Below, piece by piece: positions 42,239 through 49,702 of a stretch of 64,000 nt of DNA. The notes beneath the pieces were generated by a model. That model searched no databases. It was not told the DNA's origin and worked only from the letters and a program-made list of their open reading frames with translations. Both the position numbers and the translations under genes were made by a program. Source of the DNA: DASQUK01 sp963717085 (GTDB taxonomy: Bacteria > Actinomycetota > Acidimicrobiia > Acidimicrobiales > VFJN01); NCBI GenBank assembly GCA_963717085.1, contig CAVQVM010000019.1, positions 434,001 to 498,000 of the forward strand, read 5' to 3'. Numbering within the stretch: position 1 is the first letter of the stretch; every line of letters begins with the position of its first letter.

Positions 42239-43582
42239 ATGAGCGACCTGCTCGACGTCGCTGACGCCGTCGCCGCCCAGGCCCGCGGCGACGAGCAGCT
42301 AGAGGCCTACGTCGGCCGGTCCACCGACACCCAGGTGCGCGTCTACCAGGGCGAGGTCGAGCAGCTTGCGGTCGCCGACTCGCTCGGGGTCGGCGTTCGC
42401 ATCGTCCACGAAGGACGCCAGGGGTTCGCCTACTGCGGCACCTTCGATGCCGAGGCGCTGGCCGAGACGGTGAGCGAGGCGCGCGACAACGCCGCCTTCG
42501 GCGAACCCGACGAGGCCGCGGGCTTGGCCGAACCCGATGGCGTGGAGCCCGCCGACTTGGACCTGTGGCGACCCGGCCTGGCCGACGTCGCCACCGACCG
42601 CAAGGTGGCGCTCGCGCTCGAGCTGGAGCGGGCGGTGCTGGCCGCCGATCCCCGCATCGCCGGCGTCGAGTCCTGCGACTACGGCGACTCCCTTGGCGAG
42701 ACCGCGGTGGTGACCACCACGGGCATCCGCCGCAGCGCGCGTGCGACCGGTTGCGAGCTCGTGGCCTACTCGCTGGCGGGCGACGAGGACGAGACGCAGA
42801 CGGGCTTCGGCTTCTCGCTGGGGCGGGATTTCGACGAGCTCGACGTCGAGGCCGCCGCAGGCGACGCCGCCGAACGGGCGCTGCGCATGCTGGGCGCCAC
42901 CCAGCCGCCTTCGGGGCGGCTCACGGTCGTGCTCGATCCCTGGGTGACAGCCCAGCTCGTCGGCATCGTGGCCGGAACGCTCGGCGCCGAGGAGGTCATC
43001 AAGACGCGCTCGCTGTTCGCCGGCCGAGAGGGCGAGCAGGTGGCGGCGCCGTTCGTCACGTTGGTCGAGGATCCGACCGACGCCCGGTCGTGGGGTGCCT
43101 CGCCCGTCGACGCCGAGGGGTTGGCCACGAGGCGCGTGCCGCTCATCGAGGCCGGCGTGCTGCGGGGCTTCGTCCACTCCACGTGGACCGCCCGCCGCAT
43201 GGGCACGCACTCGACCGGTTCGGCTGTGCGCGCCGGGTTCAAGTCCACCCCGACGGCCGGCTGCCGGGCCGTGGCGCTCACTCCCGGCGACCGCGCCGCC
43301 GCCGCCCTGCTCGCCGACGTCGGCGACGGCGTGCTGGTGCAAGAGGTCTCCGGGCTGCACTCGGGCGTCAACCCGATCTCCGGGGACTTCTCGACCGGAG
43401 CCCAGGGCCTTCGCATCAGGGGTGGCGCGCTGGCCGAGCCGCTGCGCGAGTTCACCATCGCCTCCACGATCCAGCGCCTGCTGCACGACCTGGTGGCGGT
43501 CGGCTCGGATCTCACGTGGCTGCCGATGAGCGCCGCCGGCATGACGCTCGTCGTAGGCGACGTCGCCGTCTCGGGTGCCTAG
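42239..43582 (+). CDS. TldE/PmbA family protein, first copy
   Basis: 447 residues from an ATG at 42239 with GGAGG eight bases upstream. It has the TldE fold but no HExxxH. Shared segments are GVGVRIVHEGRQGFAYCGTF near residue 55, QVAAPFVTLVEDPTD, and VQEVSGLHSGVNPISGDFS near 373. TldE lacks metal and forms the other half of the TldD-TldE barrel. It is followed after nine bases by a second tldE-like gene. Confidence 0.9.
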   Translation: MSDLLDVADAVAAQARGDEQLEAYVGRSTDTQVRVYQGEVEQLAVADSLGVGVRIVHEGRQGFAYCGTFDAEALAETVSEARDNAAFGEPDEAAGLAEPDGVEPADLDLWRPGLADVATDRKVALALELERAVLAADPRIAGVESCDYGDSLGETAVVTTTGIRRSARATGCELVAYSLAGDEDETQTGFGFSLGRDFDELDVEAAAGDAAERALRMLGATQPPSGRLTVVLDPWVTAQLVGIVAGTLGAEEVIKTRSLFAGREGEQVAAPFVTLVEDPTDARSWGASPVDAEGLATRRVPLIEAGVLRGFVHSTWTARRMGTHSTGSAVRAGFKSTPTAGCRAVALTPGDRAAAALLADVGDGVLVQEVSGLHSGVNPISGDFSTGAQGLRIRGGALAEPLREFTIASTIQRLLHDLVAVGSDLTWLPMSAAGMTLVVGDVAVSGA

Positions 43583-43591
43583 CGGGGAGCA

Positions 43592-44932
43592 ATGAGCGAG
43601 CTGCTCGACCTCGCGGCCAAGGTCGCCGGCGCCGCCGGCGCCGGGGAGCAGGTCGAGGCGTTCGTGGGCCGGTCGACCACGACGTCGGTGAAGGTCCACG
43701 GCGGCGCCATCGAGTCCCTGACCCGGGCGACCTCGGCCGGGATCGGCGTTCGGGTGATCGACGACGGGCGTCAGGGCTTCGCCTGGGCCGGTTCGCTCGA
43801 CGACGACGTCGTGGCCGAGGTCCTGGCCGAGGCCCGTGACAACGTCGCCTACGCGCAGGCCGAGCCGTGGGTGGGGCTGGCCGAGCCCGACGGCGTGGAA
43901 CCCCCGCCGATCGATCTGTGGCGCGAGGGCCTGGCCGCGCAGCCGACCGAGCGAAAGGTGGATCTGGCGCTGGAGCTGGAGCGCGCGGTGCGGGCCCGCG
44001 ACCCGCGGGTCAGCGGTGTGCGGACCGCCCAGTGGGCCGACGGCGCCGGCGAGGGGGCCGTGGCCACGTCGACGGGCATCGCCGTGGCCGGGCGATCCAC
44101 CTTCTGCCACCTCTCGGTGCTGGCGCTCGCCACCGACGGCGCCGAGACCAAAACCGGCTTTGGCGTGTCGGTCGGCCGCGAGCCCGACGACGTGGATCTC
44201 GACCATGCGGCGGAGGATGCGGTCGACCGCGCCACCCGCCTGCTAGGCGCCGTTCAGCCGGGCAGCGGCAGCATCACCCTCGTCCTCGAGCCCCGGATGG
44301 CGGCGACCCTGCTCGGCGTGGTGGCCGGCACCCTCAACGGCGAGTCCGTGCTCAAGCGGCGCTCACCGTTCGCGGACCGGGTGGGCGAGTCGATCGCGTC
44401 GCCACTGGTCACGCTCGTGGACGACCCGACCGACCCGCTGTCGCTCGGGGCCGACTCCCACGACGGCGAGGGTTTGGCGACGCGGCGCGTGCCGCTGATC
44501 GTCGACGGCGTGCTCCAAGGGTTCCTCCACAACACGATGACCGGCCGCCGCGCCGCTGTTCCGTCGACCGCCTCGGCCGTCCGTGGCTACAGGTCCACCC
44601 CCGGGGTCGGCGCCCAGGCCTTGGCCCTCGCCACCGGCTCGGGCAGCCTTGACGACCTCATCGCCGCCGTCGACGACGGCGTCCTGGTGCAGTCGATGAC
44701 CGGACTGCACTCGGGCGTCAACCCGGTGTCGGGCGACTTCTCGGTGGGGGTCGAGGGCCTGGTGGTGCGCGGCGGTCAGCTAGCGGAGCCGATCCGGGAG
44801 GCGACGATCGCCTCGACGCTCCAGCGCCTGCTGCTCGACGTGAGCGCCGCCGGGGGCGAACGGGAGTGGACGCCGGGTGGCACCGGCGCAGCGGCCCTCG
44901 TGATCCCCGGGGTCATGCTCAGCGGTCACTGA
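43592..44932 (+). CDS. TldE/PmbA family protein, second copy
   Basis: 446 residues from an ATG at 43592, with GGGGAG just upstream. It aligns with the preceding gene over its full length (EQVEAFVGRSTTTSVKV, VRVIDDGRQGFAWAGSLDDD, QSMTGLHSGVNPVSGDFSV), so it arose by tandem duplication, but many positions differ and each is probably distinct in function. The HExxxH is missing here also. With one tldD for two tldE genes, two alternative heterodimers are possible. Confidence 0.9.
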   Translation: MSELLDLAAKVAGAAGAGEQVEAFVGRSTTTSVKVHGGAIESLTRATSAGIGVRVIDDGRQGFAWAGSLDDDVVAEVLAEARDNVAYAQAEPWVGLAEPDGVEPPPIDLWREGLAAQPTERKVDLALELERAVRARDPRVSGVRTAQWADGAGEGAVATSTGIAVAGRSTFCHLSVLALATDGAETKTGFGVSVGREPDDVDLDHAAEDAVDRATRLLGAVQPGSGSITLVLEPRMAATLLGVVAGTLNGESVLKRRSPFADRVGESIASPLVTLVDDPTDPLSLGADSHDGEGLATRRVPLIVDGVLQGFLHNTMTGRRAAVPSTASAVRGYRSTPGVGAQALALATGSGSLDDLIAAVDDGVLVQSMTGLHSGVNPVSGDFSVGVEGLVVRGGQLAEPIREATIASTLQRLLLDVSAAGGEREWTPGGTGAAALVIPGVMLSGH

Positions 44933-44935
44933 CGC

Positions 44936-44951
44936 GCGAGCGAAGCGAGCG
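44936..44951. repeat. GCGAGCG-AA-GCGAGCG repeat
   Basis: Two GCGAGCG units separated by AA lie just after the second tldE stop. A similar unit (GAGCGAGCG-TAA-GCGAGCGAG) is found between tldD and the first tldE. The remaining 180 bases up to uppP hold no gene. Confidence 0.5.
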
Positions 44952-45132
44952 CTGTAGGCCGACGGCGCGAGCGCCAGATCGCCCGGCGGCGATGGGTGTG
45001 AGGCGCAGCCCACGGGAGGCACTGAGCTCGAATCCCACGACGCGGGTTGCGGGGAGGGGCTCCGGTCGGTGAGCATCGTGCGCTTACGAAGATTCGAGCT
45101 GACCTGGGTGCGGGCCCTGACCACCGAAAAAC

Positions 45133-45951
45133 GTGTCGATCCTCCACGCCATCATCCTGGGCATCACCCAGGGACTCTCCGAGTATCTCCCGATCTCCTC
45201 GTCGGGCCACCTCCTCGTGGTCCCGTGGCTGTTCGGCTGGGACGACTTCGCCGGCAACGAGTCGCTGCAGACGGCCTTCGACGTGGCGCTCCACCTCGGC
45301 ACGCTGGGCGGAGCGGCCGCCTACTTCCGCCACGACATCGTGCGCCTGTCCAAGGCCGCCGTGCGAACCCCGCGCTCGAAGGACGGGCGGCTCGCCTGGC
45401 TCATTGCGGTCTCGGCGGTGCCGGCGGCAATAACCGGCGCGCTCCTGGCCGACACCATCGAGGAGAACACCGACCAGATCTGGCTCATCGCTGTGATGAT
45501 GATCCTGGGAGCGCTGGCGCTGGCTTGGGCCGATGGTGTGCGCGGCAAGCGCACGATCGACGAGGTGGGACTGCGAGACGCGCTGGTGATGGGCGCGGCC
45601 CAATCCCTCGCCCTGCAGCCCGGTCTGTCGCGCTCGGGCGTCACCATCACCGTCGGTCGGTTCTCGGGCCTCAGCCGCGACGGCGCCGCCCGGTTCGCCT
45701 TCCTCATGAGCCTGCCCATCACGTTCGGAGCCATCGTCTTCAAGTGGTTCGACGTGTCGGCCGAGGGCGGCATCCCGGCGGACTTCCGGGCACCGTTCCT
45801 CTGGGGGATCGTCGCCTCGGGCATCACCGGCTACGTCGCCGTGTGGGGCACGCTGAAGCTGATCCGCACCCACTCGTTCCTGCCGTTCGTCGTCTACCGC
45901 ATCATCGTCGGAGTCCTGATCCTGTTGATCCTCGCCAGCTCGTTCCGCTGA
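45133..45951 (+). CDS. uppP: Undecaprenyl-diphosphatase UppP (BacA)
   Basis: 272 residues from a GTG at 45133. It has both signature regions, GITQGLSEYLPISSSGHLL near residue 10 and LQPGLSRSGVTITVGRFSGL near 165, within about seven membrane helices. The enzyme removes a phosphate from undecaprenyl diphosphate so that the lipid carrier for cell-wall precursors can be reused. Its stop (TGA) directly abuts the stop of the SAF gene (TCA on this strand) with no gap. Confidence 0.96.
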   Translation: MSILHAIILGITQGLSEYLPISSSGHLLVVPWLFGWDDFAGNESLQTAFDVALHLGTLGGAAAYFRHDIVRLSKAAVRTPRSKDGRLAWLIAVSAVPAAITGALLADTIEENTDQIWLIAVMMILGALALAWADGVRGKRTIDEVGLRDALVMGAAQSLALQPGLSRSGVTITVGRFSGLSRDGAARFAFLMSLPITFGAIVFKWFDVSAEGGIPADFRAPFLWGIVASGITGYVAVWGTLKLIRTHSFLPFVVYRIIVGVLILLILASSFR

Positions 45952-46608
45952 TCAGGCGCCGGCCAGCGCGAGCACGACCGATCCGTTGGTGAGCACCCAC
46001 GCGACGCGGGGTGCGTCGGCCTCGGGAACGGCGACGGCGATCGACTGCTCGCCTACGTCGACCACCACGGCCGCCTCCACCAGCGGGAACGAGGGCTCGT
46101 CCGCCGGTGGACGCGGCCGTTCCTCCACCAACGCGGGCACGACCGCGAGCACGTCCACCAGGTCGCCGGTCGTGAGCGGCGGGGCGGCCAGCGGACCGAT
46201 CGGGATCGCCACCGCCCGGTGCCCGGCCGGCACCAGCGCGGCCACGCCCGTCAGACCCTCGGGTGCCAGCCGTTGGGGCAGGAGGGGCTCGCCGGCGGCC
46301 ACCGGTTGGCGTACCACCGAGCCGGACGGCGGCTCCGCCAGGGCGCCGGGGGCCACCGCCGCCTCGGGCAGCCGGCGCACCTCGACCGCCGAGTCGTCGA
46401 CGGGGTCGCCGGGAGACAGGTCGCGGGTGGCGACCGCCACCGGCCGGGCGCGCCCCCAGCGCTGGCGGGCCGCCTCGGCGGATGAGACCAGCGTGACGAC
46501 GACCAACCCGGTGACGATGGCGAGCCCCAGCACCACCGCCCGGCGGAAGACCGTGCGGGCGAGGGCGCGACGGGCGCGTACGCCGAGGAACACGGGGTGA
46601 GGGGACAC
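45952..46608 (-). CDS. SAF-domain (CpaB/RcpC-like) membrane protein
   Basis: 218 residues from an ATG at 46608. After a basic N-terminus there is one membrane helix (AVVLGLAIVTGLVVVTLVSS) and then a SAF domain (RPVAVATRDLSPGDPVDD, LPEAAVAPGAL, VRQPVAAGEPLL) followed by an RcpC-like part (AALVPAGHRAVAIPIGPLA, LTTGDLVDVLAVVP). CpaB/RcpC proteins form the periplasmic part of Flp/Tad pilus machines. No other tad gene lies in the window, so the pilus link is open. Confidence 0.83.
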   Translation of the reverse strand: MSPHPVFLGVRARRALARTVFRRAVVLGLAIVTGLVVVTLVSSAEAARQRWGRARPVAVATRDLSPGDPVDDSAVEVRRLPEAAVAPGALAEPPSGSVVRQPVAAGEPLLPQRLAPEGLTGVAALVPAGHRAVAIPIGPLAAPPLTTGDLVDVLAVVPALVEERPRPPADEPSFPLVEAAVVVDVGEQSIAVAVPEADAPRVAWVLTNGSVVLALAGA

Positions 46609-46710
46609 GGCTTCCTCCGGAGCGGCGGGATCGGCAGGACCAGCGGGGGAAGCCGACGTGCACGCTAGCGCAGCGGGGTCGGGGCCGATCGCGCCCCGCC
46701 GGGCCGGGGG

Positions 46711-47520
46711 CTACGGCGTGAAGAGGACGTCGGGAAGCAGCCCGATGGCCCGGAACAGCACCTTGCGCACCACCTCGGCGTTGCGCTCGAGCATGGCGAA
46801 GACCTCGTCCATCGTCACGGGCTCGATGCCGGGGACGCCCTCGAGTCCCACGTCGTAGTCGGTGATGAGGGCGATCGCCGCATAGGGGATGTGCGCCTCG
46901 GCCGCCAGCACCGCCTCGGGCATCTGGGTCATGTTGACGACCTGCCAACCCTGGGCCGCGTACCACCGCGACTCGGCCTGGGTCGAGAACCGGGGCCCGT
47001 TGATCACCACCACCGTCCCGCCGTCGTGGACGGCGACGCCCTGGGCGCGGCACGCCTCGACCGCGGCGGCGCGCAGTCGGGCGTCGTAGGGCGCCGCGAA
47101 GCTCACATGGTCGACGGGCGCCAGCCCGCCGGGCGTGCCGGGGCCGTCGTGGAAGGTGGCGTCGCGGCCGTAGGTGCGATCGACGACCTGGTCCACGACC
47201 ACGAAGTCACCCCGGCGGATCTCGGGCTGCAGCGATCCCGAGGCGCAAGGCCCGAAGACCGCCCGCACGCCCAGCTGCCACAGCGCCCAGGCGTTGGCCC
47301 GGTACGGGACCCGGTGTGGCGGCAATGTGTGGTCGCGGCCGTGCCGGGGGAGGAACGCGACCCTGCGGGTGCCGACCGAGCCGATGGTCAGCGGCGCCGA
47401 CGTCGGGCCGAACGGGGTGTCGACCACGACCTCGTCGACGTCCTCGAGCAGCGTGTAGAGGCCGGACCCCCCGTAGACGCCGACGTCGGCGCGGTGCGCC
47501 TCGGCTGCGGCCGGGCTCAC
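46711..47520 (-). CDS. mtnP: S-methyl-5'-thioadenosine phosphorylase
   Basis: 269 residues from a GTG at 47520 that overlaps the stop of fmdB (GTGA). The PNP fold is seen in GVYGGSGLYTLL (phosphate-binding loop), VAFLPRHGRDHTLPPHRVPY, CASGSLQPEIRRGDFVVVDQ, INGPRFSTQAESRWY and VNMTQMPEAVLAAEAHIPYA with the conserved purine-site residues. The enzyme splits methylthioadenosine into adenine and methylthioribose-1-phosphate for methionine salvage. Some actinobacterial members act on inosine or adenosine. Confidence 0.93.
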   Translation of the reverse strand: MSPAAAEAHRADVGVYGGSGLYTLLEDVDEVVVDTPFGPTSAPLTIGSVGTRRVAFLPRHGRDHTLPPHRVPYRANAWALWQLGVRAVFGPCASGSLQPEIRRGDFVVVDQVVDRTYGRDATFHDGPGTPGGLAPVDHVSFAAPYDARLRAAAVEACRAQGVAVHDGGTVVVINGPRFSTQAESRWYAAQGWQVVNMTQMPEAVLAAEAHIPYAAIALITDYDVGLEGVPGIEPVTMDEVFAMLERNAEVVRKVLFRAIGLLPDVLFTP

Positions 47521-47891
47521 GTGCCGCCGCTGGCCGCCGTGGACGAAGAGGAGGAAGACGAGGTCGACGACGACGACGGCGAGGACGGCGAGGACGGCGA
47601 GGACTTGGGCCCGTCGCCCGAGCCACCGTCGCCGTTCGAGCCCGACGGCGTCGATTTCTGGTCGGGCGAGCCCGAGGACTCCGAGCCCGACGAGGACGCC
47701 GAGGACTTGGCCGCCTTCCGGCTGTCGGTCTTGTAGAAGCCCGAGCCCTTGAACGCGATGCCGACGGCCTGGAACACCTTGCGCAACTCACCCCCGCACG
47801 CGGGGCACACAGTCAGCGGGTCGTCGGTGAACGACTGGACGACTTCGAGCGGCTCGCCGCAGTCGCGGCAGCGGTACTCGTACGTGGGCAT
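47517..47891 (-). CDS. FmdB-family zinc ribbon protein
   Basis: 124 residues from an ATG at 47891. The first 50 residues are the FmdB ribbon: MPTYEYRCRDCGEPLEVVQS and TVCPACGGELRKVFQ, two CxxC pairs that bind zinc, then GIAFKGSGFYKTDSRK. The last 65 residues are almost only Ser, Gly, Pro and Asp and should be disordered. The molecular role of FmdB proteins is not established. Translation is coupled to mtnP. A CIRCE operator overlaps the likely promoter, suggesting HrcA heat-shock control. Confidence 0.9.
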   Translation of the reverse strand: MPTYEYRCRDCGEPLEVVQSFTDDPLTVCPACGGELRKVFQAVGIAFKGSGFYKTDSRKAAKSSASSSGSESSGSPDQKSTPSGSNGDGGSGDGPKSSPSSPSSPSSSSTSSSSSSSTAASGGT

Positions 47892-47945
47892 CTGGACTCC
47901 GGAGGTACTCAGTTGATTGATCGCCGTTGGCAGTCGGGCTTGGAA

Positions 47946-47972
47946 TTAGCACTCGCGACTTGAGAGTGCCAA
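47946..47972. promoter_or_regulatory. CIRCE (HrcA) operator overlapping a promoter for fmdB-mtnP
   Basis: The sequence is TTAGCACTC, nine bases, GAGTGCCAA: a perfect-spacing CIRCE with one mismatch between its arms; read on the minus strand it is TTGGCACTC-N9-GAGTGCTAA. On that strand TTGGCA (47972-47967) and TAATTC (47948-47943), 18 bases apart, form a promoter inside the operator. fmdB starts 55 bases downstream and plsY 34 bases on the other side. CIRCE is the binding site of the heat-shock repressor HrcA. Confidence 0.85.
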
Positions 47973-48005
47973 GGCTAGCGCCCCGGCCGGTACGATCGCC
48001 GCGTC

Positions 48006-48686
48006 GTGAGCGTGCTCTCGCCACTCGTGGCCACCGCGTCCCCGGGCGTTGCGGCGGCCTGCGTCGCCGGCTCCTACCTCCTGGGGACCTTCCCCAGCGC
48101 CTGGCTGGCGACCCGCCGCGGCGGCGTCGACCCCACCGCCGCGGGGTCGGGCAATCCCGGTGCCACCAACGTGTACCGCACCACCGGGCGCGGGGCCGGG
48201 GTGCTGACCCTGGTCGGCGACGTGTTGAAGGGTGCGGTGGCCGCCGCGCTGGGCTGGGCTGTCGGCGGCCACGGCCTGGGCGTGGCGTGCGGCGTCGCCG
48301 CCGTGGTGGGCCACGTCGCCCCGCTTACGCCCGGCCTGGGACCCACCTCCCGCTTCCACGGCCGCTCGGGCCGGGGGAGCGGGAGACGTGTTCTCCGTGG
48401 CGGCAAGGGCGTGGCCACCGTTGCCGGCATGGCGCTGGTGCTGTTCCCGCTCGCCGCGCTGGTGTCGGCGGCGGCGTTCGGAGTGGTGACCACGCTGAGC
48501 CGCACCGTGTCGCTGGGCTCGATCGCCGCCGTGGCCGTCCTGCCGGCGGCCGCCGGCGCGCTGGGGGCGCCGGGACGCGAGGTGGCGGCGCTTGCCGGGT
48601 GCGCCGTGATCGTGATCGCCCGCCACCGGGCCAACATCGGGCGGCTCTGGCGTGGCGAGGAGCCCCACCTGGGCACCGCGGCGTGA
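48006..48686 (+). CDS. plsY: Glycerol-3-phosphate acyltransferase PlsY
   Basis: 226 residues from a GTG at 48006. The three PlsY motifs are present: SYLLGTFPSAWL, GSGNPGATNVYRTTGRGAG and LRGGKGVATVAGM, with the closing RHRANIGRLWRGEE. The enzyme transfers acyl from acyl-phosphate to glycerol-3-phosphate in the membrane, the first step of phospholipid synthesis. Between the GH of helix 3 and GGKG lie about 28 residues, some 20 more than in well-known PlsY, making a basic, Gly/Arg-rich loop. Confidence 0.93.
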   Translation: MSVLSPLVATASPGVAAACVAGSYLLGTFPSAWLATRRGGVDPTAAGSGNPGATNVYRTTGRGAGVLTLVGDVLKGAVAAALGWAVGGHGLGVACGVAAVVGHVAPLTPGLGPTSRFHGRSGRGSGRRVLRGGKGVATVAGMALVLFPLAALVSAAAFGVVTTLSRTVSLGSIAAVAVLPAAAGALGAPGREVAALAGCAVIVIARHRANIGRLWRGEEPHLGTAA

Positions 48687-48718
48687 CGGACCGGGAGGGT
48701 CCACTCATGGACCCACGA

Positions 48719-48793
48719 GTGGGTGCTCGCGGAGGTCCCGTGGATGGATCTGGCCGGCGAGACGCCACGATGACCTCCGCGTGGACCCACTAG
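48719..48793. repeat. Palindromic CTAG-ended element, copy E (short, inverted)
   Basis: The right end reads GTGGACCCACTAG, with GATCTGGCCGGCGAGACGCC before it: the reverse complement of the left arm of copies A-D. The left end is AGTGGGTGCTCGCGGAGGTC. The tip region is lost, leaving 75 bp. Further pieces (GGGTCCACTCATGGACCC) lie just left of it. It separates plsY and galU. Confidence 0.75.
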
Positions 48794-48803
48794 CGTTCGA
48801 ACG

Positions 48804-49682
48804 GTGAGCGTTCGAAAGGCAGTCGTCCCTGCGGCAGGGTTGGGCACCCGGTTCCTCCCGGCGACCAAGGCGCAGCCGAAGGAGATGCTGCCGGTCGTCG
48901 ACCGCCCGGCGATCCAGTACGTGGTCGAGGAGGCGGTACGGGCGGGAATCGACGACATCCTGATCATCACCGGCCGGGGCAAGCGCAGCCTGGAGGATCA
49001 CTTCGATCGCTCCATCGAGCTCGAGGCGTCGCTGGACGCGGCGGGCAAGCTCGAGGAGCTCGAGGAGATTCGGCGCCTGGCGCAGCTCGCCGACATCCAC
49101 TACGTGAGGCAGGGCGAGGCCCTGGGGCTGGGCCACGCGGTGTCGGTGGCCCGCAAGCATGTCGGCGACCACCCGTTCGCCGTGATGCTCGGCGACGACA
49201 TCATGGACGAACGGTTCCGGGTGCTCGAGCAGATGATCGCCGCCTACGAGCAGACCGGGAGCTCGATCATCGCCGTCAAGCGGTTCCCGATCGAGGAGAT
49301 CTCCTCCTACGGCTGTGTCGACGCCGAACCCGCCGACGACGGGCTTGTGCGGCTGCGGGGGATCGTCGAGAAGCCCAAGCCCGCGGATGCCCCCTCCGAC
49401 CTGGCCGTGGTCGGCCGCTACGTGTTCACACCCGAGATCTTCGACGCCCTCGACCGCACGAAGCCGGGCGTGGGCGGCGAGATCCAGCTCACCGACGCCA
49501 TCGCCATTCTGCTGGAGGACCAGCCGGTGCACGGGTTCGTGTTCGAGCACGGGCGCTTCGACATCGGCAAGAAGCTCGACTACCTGCGGGCCACGGTGGA
49601 GCTGGCACTCGACCGCGACGACCTCGGCCCGGAATTCGCTTCCTACCTCGCCGAAGCGGTCCGCCGCCGAGGGCTCGTCTAG
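48804..49682 (+). CDS. galU: UTP-glucose-1-phosphate uridylyltransferase
   Basis: 292 residues from a GTG at 48804. It has the nucleotidyltransferase loop PAAGLGTRFLPATKAQPKEM and VVDRPAIQYVVEEA, the Mg Asp in MLGDDIMDE, sugar-site motifs IVEKPKP and GEIQLTDAI, and FDIGKKLDYLRATVE. The product, UDP-glucose, feeds envelope glycan synthesis. The direct repeat GCGTTCGAA occurs at 48793 and 48808, flanking the start codon. It begins a run galU-moeA-moaA-moaC-membrane protein-translin-like. Confidence 0.96.
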   Translation: MSVRKAVVPAAGLGTRFLPATKAQPKEMLPVVDRPAIQYVVEEAVRAGIDDILIITGRGKRSLEDHFDRSIELEASLDAAGKLEELEEIRRLAQLADIHYVRQGEALGLGHAVSVARKHVGDHPFAVMLGDDIMDERFRVLEQMIAAYEQTGSSIIAVKRFPIEEISSYGCVDAEPADDGLVRLRGIVEKPKPADAPSDLAVVGRYVFTPEIFDALDRTKPGVGGEIQLTDAIAILLEDQPVHGFVFEHGRFDIGKKLDYLRATVELALDRDDLGPEFASYLAEAVRRRGLV

Positions 49683-49702
49683 TGGACTCCACGTAGGCCC
49701 CG

